From Crocinitomicaceae bacterium (lineage in GTDB: Bacteria > Bacteroidota > Bacteroidia > Flavobacteriales_D > Parvicellaceae), in NCBI GenBank assembly GCA_002723085.1, contig PBNK01000036.1:38613-102612 (forward strand): 64,000 nt of DNA, given 5' to 3'. A program made the position numbers and the translations under genes. Below the pieces are notes generated by a model. It had not been told where the DNA came from. It made no database searches and saw only the letters and a list, made by a program, of their open reading frames with translations. This document shows positions 57,082 through 64,000 of this stretch, piece after piece. The first letter of the stretch is position 1, and each line of letters opens with the position of its first letter.

Positions 57082-57686
57082 GAATTGTCTTTTTTGTAAA
57101 GTACTGGGTTAAGATCTTCGTCATTATACATTTTCATTTGACGGTACACTTTTATCCTTTTTTTTCCCTCTAGGTATTCGTCAAGTAATAAATCAAAAGA
57201 GCTAATTAAATCTTGTTTTTGATCGTTAAGAATTGCTAATTTGGATTTGCAATTTTTTTTATGCGAAAAACTGGTGTCATCTCTGTCAACTTGTTCTTTC
57301 ATATGCCATATTTTCAAACACAATATTGAAATTCTATCTACAACCCAGCCTGGACTTTCTGTATTTATCTTTGCAGATTTTTCAACACTTACATTATTAA
57401 AAATAGAAATATAATAGTCGTCAAGTTTTTCAACCAAGTTTGTTCTATTCTGATTAGAAGCATCAATTCTCCTTTTGATAAGCATCCCTTCGTTTGGATT
57501 AATATTGGGATCTCTTATAATGTCTTCTAAGTGCCATTGAACAGTATCAATCCAACATTTATTATACATTAATTGTTCAATTGAATTTTTAGAGTAAGGA
57601 TTTTTTGAAGGCGAATCCACATGATCAGTTGCATGATAATCAACAATAGCTTTATTAAAAAGCTCTATGCATTTTTGGGCTCTCAT
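57078..57686 (-). CDS. DUF4254 domain protein
   Basis: This 202-residue, mostly helical soluble protein has the DUF4254 pattern: CWIDTVQWHLEDIIRDPNINP, IKRRIDASNQNRTNLVEKLDDY, PGWVVDRISILCLKIWHMKEQ. No signal peptide or membrane segment. The function is unknown. The tight coupling to the GT9 gene (4-base overlap) and to the thioesterase gene before it (ATGA overlap) suggests a role in LPS or envelope synthesis. Confidence 0.88.
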   Translation of the reverse strand: MRAQKCIELFNKAIVDYHATDHVDSPSKNPYSKNSIEQLMYNKCWIDTVQWHLEDIIRDPNINPNEGMLIKRRIDASNQNRTNLVEKLDDYYISIFNNVSVEKSAKINTESPGWVVDRISILCLKIWHMKEQVDRDDTSFSHKKNCKSKLAILNDQKQDLISSFDLLLDEYLEGKKRIKVYRQMKMYNDEDLNPVLYKKDNS

Positions 57687-58204
57687 TTTAAATTAGGAAA
57701 AAGTAGTTTTTTTAATTCTGTTGCTTCTTCTGCTTTCATTTTTCCAGCAAATACTAAATTTAGTTGTTTTCTTCTTAAAGCAGAATCAAATCTTGATTTT
57801 TCTTCTTGTGTTTCAGGAATTAATGCTGGGACAGAAATAGGATTTCTATTTTGATCTATAGCCACAAAATTATAAATAGCTTCATTACATTTTTTTCTTT
57901 TCCCATTAGAGTTTTCTACAAAAACATCAACAAAAACTTCCATAGAAGAGTTGTATGATCTACTAACTTTTGCCTCAAGTGTCACAATTTCACCAGCAAA
58001 AATAGGTTGAGCAAATGACACATTATTTATTGAAGCTGTTACAACAACTCTGTCGCTATGTTTATGTGCTGCAATACTTGCTATTTCATCCATCCAAGCT
58101 AATAAACTACCTCCAAATAAAGTATTTAAAGGGTTTGTGTCATGTGGAAGCACCATTTTGGTTTGAATCGATAAGGATTCACTAGCTGTTTTTTTACTTT
58201 TCAT
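57683..58204 (-). CDS. acyl-CoA thioesterase, hotdog fold
   Basis: This 173-residue protein is a YciA/BACH-type acyl-CoA hydrolase. The region NPLNTLFGGSLLAWMDEIASIAAHKHS holds the active-site Asn, Gly-Gly and Asp, and VVTASINNVSFAQPIFAGEIVTLEAKVSR is the typical second motif. It cleaves acyl-CoA to free acid and CoA; the preferred acyl chain is unknown. It lies in a tightly packed minus-strand run, 2 bases after the outer-membrane-like gene and overlapping the DUF4254 start. Confidence 0.9.
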   Translation of the reverse strand: MKSKKTASESLSIQTKMVLPHDTNPLNTLFGGSLLAWMDEIASIAAHKHSDRVVVTASINNVSFAQPIFAGEIVTLEAKVSRSYNSSMEVFVDVFVENSNGKRKKCNEAIYNFVAIDQNRNPISVPALIPETQEEKSRFDSALRRKQLNLVFAGKMKAEEATELKKLLFPNLK

Positions 58205-58206
58205 AG

Positions 58207-58977
58207 TTATTCCATAAAATTTTGTTCATACCTGTTTTGCATATCGGGGTCTGTATAAACGGGAGGGCAGTCTCCAGGATTAGGTCTTTTTAGCCATAAA
58301 ATTCTTAAAGAAAATAATATTGGTCTATATCTGCTATTAAAAATTCCGTATGTAGATTTCCCATTTTCCCATTTTCTAAAATTTAATATTGGAGTTTCAA
58401 TGTTTGGTATAATGAATAATCTATTTTGAATTTTAAATCCATAACCAAATTTATAGTGAAGTGAAAAAAGTAATCTTTTAGTGTCATTTGGAATAGGAGT
58501 TGGTTTTTTTTCAAAAAGCATGAAATCAAGGTTTAGACCTATTGAGTTCTGTAAAAAATTAGTGTTGGTTAATTGAATTATATTGTTAAGATTATAATTT
58601 AATCCTAAGTATCTTTTTTTGAAAATAGATTTGGTATCATTGCTTATGTTCAATTCTGATCCAGACAACCTTTTATAAGACAAAGAGTAATCCATATAAT
58701 TAAAAACATTACCGCCACCTGGGAAAATGTAATATTCACCAATTTCAAATTTATAAGCTAACCTTCCTCTTGCATTAATGTCATCATTATCAATACCACC
58801 TAAAATTTTAATTTCATTAGGTAACATGAAAGTAAGTCCTGGACTTATAAAAAAATGATTCATCTTATAAGAACCATTTAAATCAACAAGAGGCAGTTTC
58901 TTTTTTTGATAAAATTGACCAATTAAAGAGTTGTTGACTAGAATTAAAATAGATATGTAAACTATTTTTTTAATCAT
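58207..58977 (-). CDS. predicted outer-membrane beta-barrel protein, unknown function
   Basis: This 256-residue protein begins with a signal peptide (KKIVYISILILVNNSLIGQ). Alternating hydrophobic and polar residues in strand-like segments follow (SYKRLSGSELN, RLLFSLHYKFGYGFKI, YRPILFSLRILWL). It has no motif I can name. The C-terminus (KRPNPGDCPPVYTDPDMQNRYEQNFME) is polar and proline-rich rather than ending in an aromatic strand. Its ATG overlaps the kmo stop (ATGA), so it is translated with the kynurenine genes, but no functional link is evident. Confidence 0.7.
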   Translation of the reverse strand: MIKKIVYISILILVNNSLIGQFYQKKKLPLVDLNGSYKMNHFFISPGLTFMLPNEIKILGGIDNDDINARGRLAYKFEIGEYYIFPGGGNVFNYMDYSLSYKRLSGSELNISNDTKSIFKKRYLGLNYNLNNIIQLTNTNFLQNSIGLNLDFMLFEKKPTPIPNDTKRLLFSLHYKFGYGFKIQNRLFIIPNIETPILNFRKWENGKSTYGIFNSRYRPILFSLRILWLKRPNPGDCPPVYTDPDMQNRYEQNFME

Positions 58978-60314
58978 AATTTTGACAATATTTCATTTTC
59001 AATTTCAACAGAGTCCCAAATTTCATTAATCCTCGGGTTTTTAAGAACCTCCTTCATAATTTTGTCCTGTTTTTTACCTTGTTTAAGCGCATCAGAATAA
59101 CGGATGTGACTAAAAGTAACTTGGCTATAAAGTGGTATCCATTTATCTGGGTGTTTTTCAGCTAATTTTGCTTCAATTTTTTTCTGAAGTAAAAACTCTG
59201 GATCTGCAACATAATCTCTCATTACATAATAGTTATGTAAGGATAAGTCTTGAAGAGCATCACCATCAGGTTTTCTCTGAATTTCATATTCCTTAAAAGT
59301 TTTCTCCCAATTGCCATTGTGTTTATTAAAAAGTTCCCATAGCACTGTACAGTCTTCAAAGCCACCGTTCATACCTTGCCCATAAAATGGAACCGTAGCA
59401 TGGGCCGAATCTCCCATTAAGGCAAATTTACCAGCAGTCCATGGGAAACATCTTACAATAGCTAAAGATGATAATGGGTTTTCGTGCCAATTCTCAATCA
59501 GATTAGGCATCATTGAATAAAAATCAGGAAAAACAGTTTTAAAGAAATCATTAATTTTCTCATCACTAGTTAATTCATTAAATGCATGTTTGTCACCTTC
59601 ATAAGGCATGAAAAGAGTACAAGTGAATGATCCATCTTCATTGGGAAGTGCAATAAGCATGAACCTTCCTCTTGGCCATATATGAAGCGCATTTTTCTCA
59701 ATTTTATAAGACCCATCAGGATTAGCAGGAAGCAAAAGTTCTTTATATCCATCTTGAATATAATGTTGACTATAATTAAATCTATCCAGTTTTTGCATGG
59801 CATTGTATCTAATAGCTGAAAATGCACCATCAGCAGCAAAAATAACCTCAGCTGTATCATCAATAATTTCTCCTGAAGCAGTATTTTTTAATGTTATAGT
59901 TCCTTTTTCTAGATTAGCATCAAGACATTGGTGGTTGTAAAAAATACTTGCTTTCCCTTTATTTTCAGCAATATCCATCATAATAGCATTAAGATGACCT
60001 CGTGAAACTGAATAAATAGCTTCGTCTTTTTTTCCATATGCTTGATAAGTCAAATCGCCTTCAATTGAATGCATTACTCTTCCACTCATTGGGATAGCAA
60101 TTTCATCAACTAAATGATCAACTCCTGCGTTTTTTAAGGCTTTCCATCCTCGATGTGACAATGCAAGATTAATTGATTTCCCTGCAGAAATTTCAGCCTT
60201 TCTAATGTCTGGTCTTCTTTCGTAAATAGTCACTTTATAGCCTGCTTTTGCCATGTAAACAGCCCAAAGAGACCCAACTAGTCCAGCTCCAACAATTATT
60301 GCCTTCTTCTCCAT
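58974..60314 (-). CDS. kmo: kynurenine 3-monooxygenase
   Basis: KMO (446 residues) hydroxylates L-kynurenine to 3-hydroxykynurenine using FAD, NADPH and O2. FAD motifs are IIVGAGLVGSLWAVYMAKAGY (first 20 residues of the fold), the AGKSINLALSHRGWKAL substrate region, and LMGDSAHATVPFYGQGMNGGFED. The length is normal, and hydrophobic C-terminal anchors of eukaryotic enzymes are absent. It is separated from kynU only by a small coupled gene. With KynU this gives the path kynurenine to 3-hydroxyanthranilate, a precursor of quinolinate and NAD. Confidence 0.96.
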   Translation of the reverse strand: MEKKAIIVGAGLVGSLWAVYMAKAGYKVTIYERRPDIRKAEISAGKSINLALSHRGWKALKNAGVDHLVDEIAIPMSGRVMHSIEGDLTYQAYGKKDEAIYSVSRGHLNAIMMDIAENKGKASIFYNHQCLDANLEKGTITLKNTASGEIIDDTAEVIFAADGAFSAIRYNAMQKLDRFNYSQHYIQDGYKELLLPANPDGSYKIEKNALHIWPRGRFMLIALPNEDGSFTCTLFMPYEGDKHAFNELTSDEKINDFFKTVFPDFYSMMPNLIENWHENPLSSLAIVRCFPWTAGKFALMGDSAHATVPFYGQGMNGGFEDCTVLWELFNKHNGNWEKTFKEYEIQRKPDGDALQDLSLHNYYVMRDYVADPEFLLQKKIEAKLAEKHPDKWIPLYSQVTFSHIRYSDALKQGKKQDKIMKEVLKNPRINEIWDSVEIENEILSKL

Positions 60315-60463
60315 TTTTGTCTATATTTTGATTCGTTAAATTTTGTGTTATTTCTACTGCTAGATTTAGAGAAAATTCTTGTTGTGAAACGCCATGCAAT
60401 TAATCCAAAAACAAGTGTTCCAGTTGAAATTACAATCATTTTTGTATTTGGGTCTATATTCAT
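60296..60463 (-). CDS. small single-pass membrane protein between kynU and kmo
   Basis: A 55-codon frame starts at an ATG that overlaps the kynU stop by one base (TAATG at 60465-60461) and ends at a TAA inside the first codons of kmo (19-base overlap). It encodes MNIDPNTKMIVISTGTLVFG then LIAWRFTTRIFSKSSS and a basic, Asn/Arg-rich tail ending KWRRRQ. There is one hydrophobic segment (about 9-26) and a positive-inside tail. Both couplings are the same kind seen between real genes in this window, which argues it is translated. The function is unknown, and I know no named family. Confidence 0.6.
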   Translation of the reverse strand: MNIDPNTKMIVISTGTLVFGLIAWRFTTRIFSKSSSRNNTKFNESKYRQKWRRRQ

Positions 60464-61749
60464 TAGCTAAGAGCATTTTTTAATATTTGACCAAACCTAT
60501 AAGCATCTTCATAATTATTGTATAATGGGACAGGAGCTATTCTAATTACATTTGGCTCTCTCCAATCAGCAACCACTCCTTTTTCAGAAATTTCATCAAA
60601 CAATTTTTTTCCATACCCATGGGCAACTATTGATAATTGACAACCTCTGTCTTTTGGGTTTTTAGGGGTGATGATTTCTAAATTGCCACCAGTTTTGTTA
60701 TTAACATCATTAATTACAAATTCTTGATATGCAGTTAATTTTTCACTTTTTTCTCTTAATGCTTTCATGCCTATTTCATCAAAAATATCAAGAGATGCAA
60801 GGTGAGCTGCCATGGATATTACAGGAGCATTGCTTAATTGCCAACTTTCTGCTGTTGGAATAGGTTTAAATTTATCAGGCATTTCAAATCTGTTAGATTT
60901 GTCGTGCCCCCACCATCCTGCAAATCTTAAAATGCTGGGGTTTGTAACGTGTTTTTCATTAATATAATACCCACTTACACCTCCAGGACCAGAATTTAAA
61001 TATTTATAAGTACACCAAGCAGCAAAGTCAACATCCCATTTGTTTAGTTCTAGAACTATATTTCCTGCAGCATGAGCTAAATCAAATCCAACAATTGCCC
61101 CAACTTTATGTCCAGCTTTGGTTATTTTTTCCATTTCAAAAACTTGTCCAGAAAAATAATTTACACCACCAATCATTATCATAGATAAACTTTCACCTAG
61201 TTCTTGTACTTTGTTAATAATGTCATCAGTTCTTATTAATTTTTCCCCTTCTCTCGGTGAAATTTCTACAATGCATTCTTCTGGATTGTAACCATGAAAT
61301 TGAGCTTGACTTTGTAAGGCATATTGATCACTAGGAAAAGCTTTTTTTTCACATAAAATTTTAAACCTTGATTTTGTTGGTCTGTAAAAAGAAACCATTA
61401 ATAAGTGCAAGTTTGTAGTTAAGCTATGAGTTACGGCTACTTCACTTTCTTTTGCACCAACAATTTTAGCTGTTTTTTTTGCTAATAATTCATGATATGG
61501 CATCCATGGGTTTTTAGCATAGAAGTGACCTTCCACACCCCATTTAGCCCAATCGTCAAGTTCTTGATTTATATATGATTTTGTCGATTTTGGTTGAAGC
61601 CCCAGTGAATTACCAGTATAGTAAATAATAGGATTTTTTGTGAAAGTAGGCATATGAAAATGCTCTCGATATGTTTTTAAGGAATCATTTTGATCAAGTT
61701 TTTTTGCAAATGATTCTGAATTTTCCCAATTACTAACGATATTCGACAC
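60463..61749 (-). CDS. kynU: kynureninase
   Basis: This 428-residue PLP enzyme cleaves kynurenine or 3-hydroxykynurenine to (3-hydroxy)anthranilate and alanine. The PLP lysine is in DFAAWCTYKYLNSGPGGVSG. YYTGNSLGLQPKST near the N-terminus, VGFDLAHAAGN and the C-terminal WREPNVIRIAPVPLYN are characteristic. The start is a GTG at 61749 (MSNIVSNWENSE). It heads the seven-gene minus-strand run that ends with the GT9 gene. Confidence 0.96.
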   Translation of the reverse strand: MSNIVSNWENSESFAKKLDQNDSLKTYREHFHMPTFTKNPIIYYTGNSLGLQPKSTKSYINQELDDWAKWGVEGHFYAKNPWMPYHELLAKKTAKIVGAKESEVAVTHSLTTNLHLLMVSFYRPTKSRFKILCEKKAFPSDQYALQSQAQFHGYNPEECIVEISPREGEKLIRTDDIINKVQELGESLSMIMIGGVNYFSGQVFEMEKITKAGHKVGAIVGFDLAHAAGNIVLELNKWDVDFAAWCTYKYLNSGPGGVSGYYINEKHVTNPSILRFAGWWGHDKSNRFEMPDKFKPIPTAESWQLSNAPVISMAAHLASLDIFDEIGMKALREKSEKLTAYQEFVINDVNNKTGGNLEIITPKNPKDRGCQLSIVAHGYGKKLFDEISEKGVVADWREPNVIRIAPVPLYNNYEDAYRFGQILKNALS

Positions 61750-61773
61750 TTAAATTAGTTTAATAAATTTCCA

Positions 61774-61781
61774 CAAATATA
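61774..61781 (-). promoter_or_regulatory. -7 promoter box for kynU
   Basis: TATATTTG on the minus strand matches TAnnTTTG exactly and lies 24 nt before the GTG start of kynU. No TTG is seen at the -33 position. Confidence 0.4.
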
Positions 61782-61817
61782 ATTGATTTAAAAGGTTAGT
61801 TGTAATATTGTTTGATT

Positions 61818-63104
61818 ATGATAAATTTAAATTCAAAAGCTTTTTTTAAACAGGCTCAAAATGTAATTCCAGGTGGGGTTAATTCCCCAGTTAGAGCATT
61901 TAATGCAGTAGGTGGGACACCAATATTTATCAAAAAAGCTAAAGGAGCTTATTTATACGATGAAGATGATAATAAATACATAGATTTTATTTCTTCTTGG
62001 GGGCCAATGATTATTGGCCATGCTCACCCTTATATATTAAACAGTATAAAAAAACAGGCTGATTTTGGGACATCCTATGGAATCCCAACGGTTTTAGAAA
62101 CTAAGATTGCTGAACTTGCAGTAAAAATGGTTCCAAATATTGATAAAATTAGATTTGTTAATTCAGGAACTGAAGCCTGTATGAGTGCAATTAGGTTAGC
62201 TAGAGGCTATACCAAAAGAGATAAGGTTTTAAAATTTTCTGGATGTTATCACGGCCATGCTGATTCTTTTTTGATTCAAGCAGGAAGTGGAGCTTCAACA
62301 TTAGGAACCCCAAACAGTCCTGGCGTTACAAAAGCAAGCGCTAGTAATACTATTTTGGTTGATTACAATAATAAAAATCAGTTAATAGACGCTTTTAAAG
62401 CGCAAGGTCAGTATTTAGCAGCTGTTATTTTAGAACCCATTGCTGGAAATATGGGTTGTGTTCTTCCTGACGAAGGGTTTATTGAATTAATAAGAGAGTT
62501 GTGTGATAAATATGGCACTTTATTAATTTTTGATGAAGTGATGACTGGATTTCGATTAGGCATTGGTGGGGCACAAGAATTACTTGGGATTAAAGCAGAT
62601 ATTATAACTTTTGGTAAAGTTATTGGAGGTGGTTTGCCAGTTGGAGCTTTTGCTGGTAAAGATGAAGTTATGAACTCATTAGCACCAGTTGGCCCAGTAT
62701 ATCAAGCAGGAACATTAAGTGGGAACCCAATTGCTATGTCTGCTGGCTATGCTATGCTTACCTATTTAAATGAACACAAAGAAATTTATTCATCTTTAGA
62801 AGAAAAGACAGAATACCTTAGAAAAGGTTTTGAATTAGTGTTAAATCAAACACAAATTCATTTTCAAATTAATAGTGTTGGCTCTATGATTTCTCTTCAT
62901 TTTACTGATGAGCCAGTAAAAGACTTTAAAACTGCTCAAAAAGGCGATAACGAGATGTTTAAAAAATACTTTCATGGAATGCTTAATGAAGGAATATATC
63001 TTCCCCCTAGTGCTTATGAAAGTTATTTTTTGAATGATGCCATCAGTTATGAAGATTTAGATTTTACAATTAAGGCTTTTGAAAAAGTTATTTTTAAGAT
63101 TTGA
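61818..63104 (+). CDS. hemL: glutamate-1-semialdehyde 2,1-aminomutase
   Basis: HemL (428 residues from the ATG at 61818) makes 5-aminolevulinate, the tetrapyrrole precursor, from glutamate-1-semialdehyde. Typical pieces are [39 protein letters not shown], the PLP lysine in [16 protein letters not shown], and [19 protein letters not shown] two codons earlier is possible. A box TAATATTG (61803-61810) lies 7 bases before the ATG. Its stop overlaps the next gene's TTG start (TTGA). With hemH and ctaB it covers the first and last parts of heme synthesis. Confidence 0.96.
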   Translation: MINLNSKAFFKQAQNVIPGGVNSPVRAFNAVGGTPIFIKKAKGAYLYDEDDNKYIDFISSWGPMIIGHAHPYILNSIKKQADFGTSYGIPTVLETKIAELAVKMVPNIDKIRFVNSGTEACMSAIRLARGYTKRDKVLKFSGCYHGHADSFLIQAGSGASTLGTPNSPGVTKASASNTILVDYNNKNQLIDAFKAQGQYLAAVILEPIAGNMGCVLPDEGFIELIRELCDKYGTLLIFDEVMTGFRLGIGGAQELLGIKADIITFGKVIGGGLPVGAFAGKDEVMNSLAPVGPVYQAGTLSGNPIAMSAGYAMLTYLNEHKEIYSSLEEKTEYLRKGFELVLNQTQIHFQINSVGSMISLHFTDEPVKDFKTAQKGDNEMFKKYFHGMLNEGIYLPPSAYESYFLNDAISYEDLDFTIKAFEKVIFKI

Positions 63105-64000
63105 AAAGAAGGGATTGGTTAAAAATATCTGGAATTGTATCTTCAGGGTTTATATTTCCTAAGGTTTATGGTAATCAGTTATTTTTAAATCAAACATTAA
63201 AGGCTGAAGATTTTGGTGATGATTTTTTATGGGGTGCAGCCTGTGCAGCCTATCAAGTCGAAGGAGCCTGGGACAAAGATGGGAAAGGTGCATCTATCTG
63301 GGATACTTTTACACATAAAAAAGGCAAGGTTCATAATAATGAAAATGGAGATTTAGCTACAGATTTTTATAATAGATATGCTGAGGATATTTCATTAGTT
63401 AAAAATCTAAATTTTAAAATATTTAGATTTTCTATTTCTTGGTCTAGGATTTTTCCTAATGGTATTGGTAAAGTAAATCCATTGGGAGTAGCCTTTTACC
63501 ATAATGTTATTGATGAATGTATCAAGCAGAACGTAGAACCTTGGATTACATTGTATCATTGGGATTTACCCCAAAAATTACAAGATCAAGGAGGTTGGGC
63601 CAATAGACAGATTGTTAATTGGTTTTCTAACTACACAGATTTTTGCACTAAAGAATATGGAAGTAAAGTTAAGAATTGGATGGTGATGAATGAACCTGCT
63701 GCTTTTGTGGGCTTAGGGTATATGCTGGGATATCATGCTCCTGGGGAAAAAGGGCCTTATAAATTTTTAAAAGCTACCCATCATACATGTTTAGCCATGA
63801 CAGAAGCAGCAAGGGTAATAAGAACCAATGTTTCAAATGCTAATATTGGAACAACATTTAGCTGCTCTCATATTGACCCTTTAAGGAATCATTCTCATGA
63901 TGGTAATGCCGTTTCTAGACTAGACGCATTGCTGAACCGATTATTCATAGAACCATCATTAGGTTTAGGATGCCCTATTGATGCTCTTCCAGCATTAAAA
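63101..64000 (+). CDS. GH1 beta-glucosidase with Tat signal (partial, C-terminus off window)
   Basis: The frame starts at a TTG overlapping the hemL stop and is open to the window end (300 residues seen). The N-terminus [17 protein letters not shown] has the twin-arginine pattern, so export as a folded protein is predicted. The body matches glycoside hydrolase family 1: [52 protein letters not shown], and the acid/base VMNEPAAF (Glu198). The nucleophile motif (ENG) lies beyond the window. It likely hydrolyses beta-glucosides or related oligosaccharides in the periplasm. Confidence 0.9.
   Translation, partial: MKRRDWLKISGIVSSGFIFPKVYGNQLFLNQTLKAEDFGDDFLWGAACAAYQVEGAWDKDGKGASIWDTFTHKKGKVHNNENGDLATDFYNRYAEDISLVKNLNFKIFRFSISWSRIFPNGIGKVNPLGVAFYHNVIDECIKQNVEPWITLYHWDLPQKLQDQGGWANRQIVNWFSNYTDFCTKEYGSKVKNWMVMNEPAAFVGLGYMLGYHAPGEKGPYKFLKATHHTCLAMTEAARVIRTNVSNANIGTTFSCSHIDPLRNHSHDGNAVSRLDALLNRLFIEPSLGLGCPIDALPALK

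Overview
The window is a compact, strongly AT-rich chromosomal segment from a member of the Bacteroidota, most likely a marine Flavobacteriales lineage. The evidence is two parts of the type IX secretion system (SprA and a PorU/PorV-type sortase pair), secreted proteins with C-terminal sorting domains, the gene order maeB-ruvA-sprA-gcvH, methionine synthase split into two proteins, promoter-like TTG-N19-TAnnTTTG/A motifs, and almost no Shine-Dalgarno sequences. I see no tRNA, rRNA, CRISPR array, insertion sequence or prophage. No gene-free stretch exceeds 300 bases.

Layout. 1-2654: two divergent secreted proteins, the first cut by the window edge. 2647-3318: a sirtuin. 3409-14958 (+): malic enzyme, RuvA, the giant SprA translocon, GcvH and a TonB-like protein. 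14955-17738 (-): sulfate activation genes cysC-cysD-cysN. 17845-28287 (+): deoC, an aldehyde dehydrogenase, an ALDH-like pseudoenzyme, a DUF2061 protein, cysQ, gmd, fcl, a WecA/MraY-like sugar-phosphate transferase, and two paralogous Wzi-like outer-membrane barrels. The first barrel gene is broken by an in-frame TGA. 28345-33809 (+): heme O synthase, two oxidase subunit III proteins, subunit IV, a two-domain SCO protein, a DUF420 (CtaM-like) protein and a small CxxC protein, together an oxidase assembly operon. 33865-37746 (+): a SAM-I riboswitch with its own attenuator, then split metH. 47594-37733 (-): TatD, Lnb-like, Lpd, ferrochelatase, PabB, TilS, a small conserved protein, DsbD and a stand-alone DsbD-alpha-like protein. 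47639-48742 (+): a membrane acyltransferase. 55037-48743 (-): PorV-like and PorU-like sortase pair. 55133-56084 (+): PssA and PurS. 61749-56077 (-): kynureninase, an unlisted 55-residue membrane protein, kynurenine monooxygenase, an outer-membrane-like protein, a thioesterase, DUF4254 and a family 9 glycosyltransferase. 61818-64000 (+): HemL and the start of a Tat-exported GH1 beta-glucosidase.

How the genes work together. SprA, the PorU/PorV pair and the sorting-domain proteins make up part of a secretion route to the cell surface. APS/PAPS synthesis, PAP removal, GDP-fucose synthesis, a lipid-linked sugar initiator and Wzi-like barrels together suggest a surface polysaccharide, possibly sulfated, although no sulfotransferase lies in the window. 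Heme O synthesis, ferrochelatase, HemL, oxidase subunits, SCO, DUF420 and DsbD all serve aerobic respiration. KynU and KMO imply tryptophan degradation or NAD synthesis by the kynurenine route.

The points most worth checking are the nonsense codon in the Wzi-like gene, the periplasmic insert of about 225 residues in an oxidase subunit III, the fused double SCO protein, the hidden small gene between kynU and kmo, the overlap or abutment of all five convergent gene pairs, and promoters placed so close to ATG that the transcripts are probably leaderless. No clearly new multi-gene system is evident; most of the window is core flavobacterial content.
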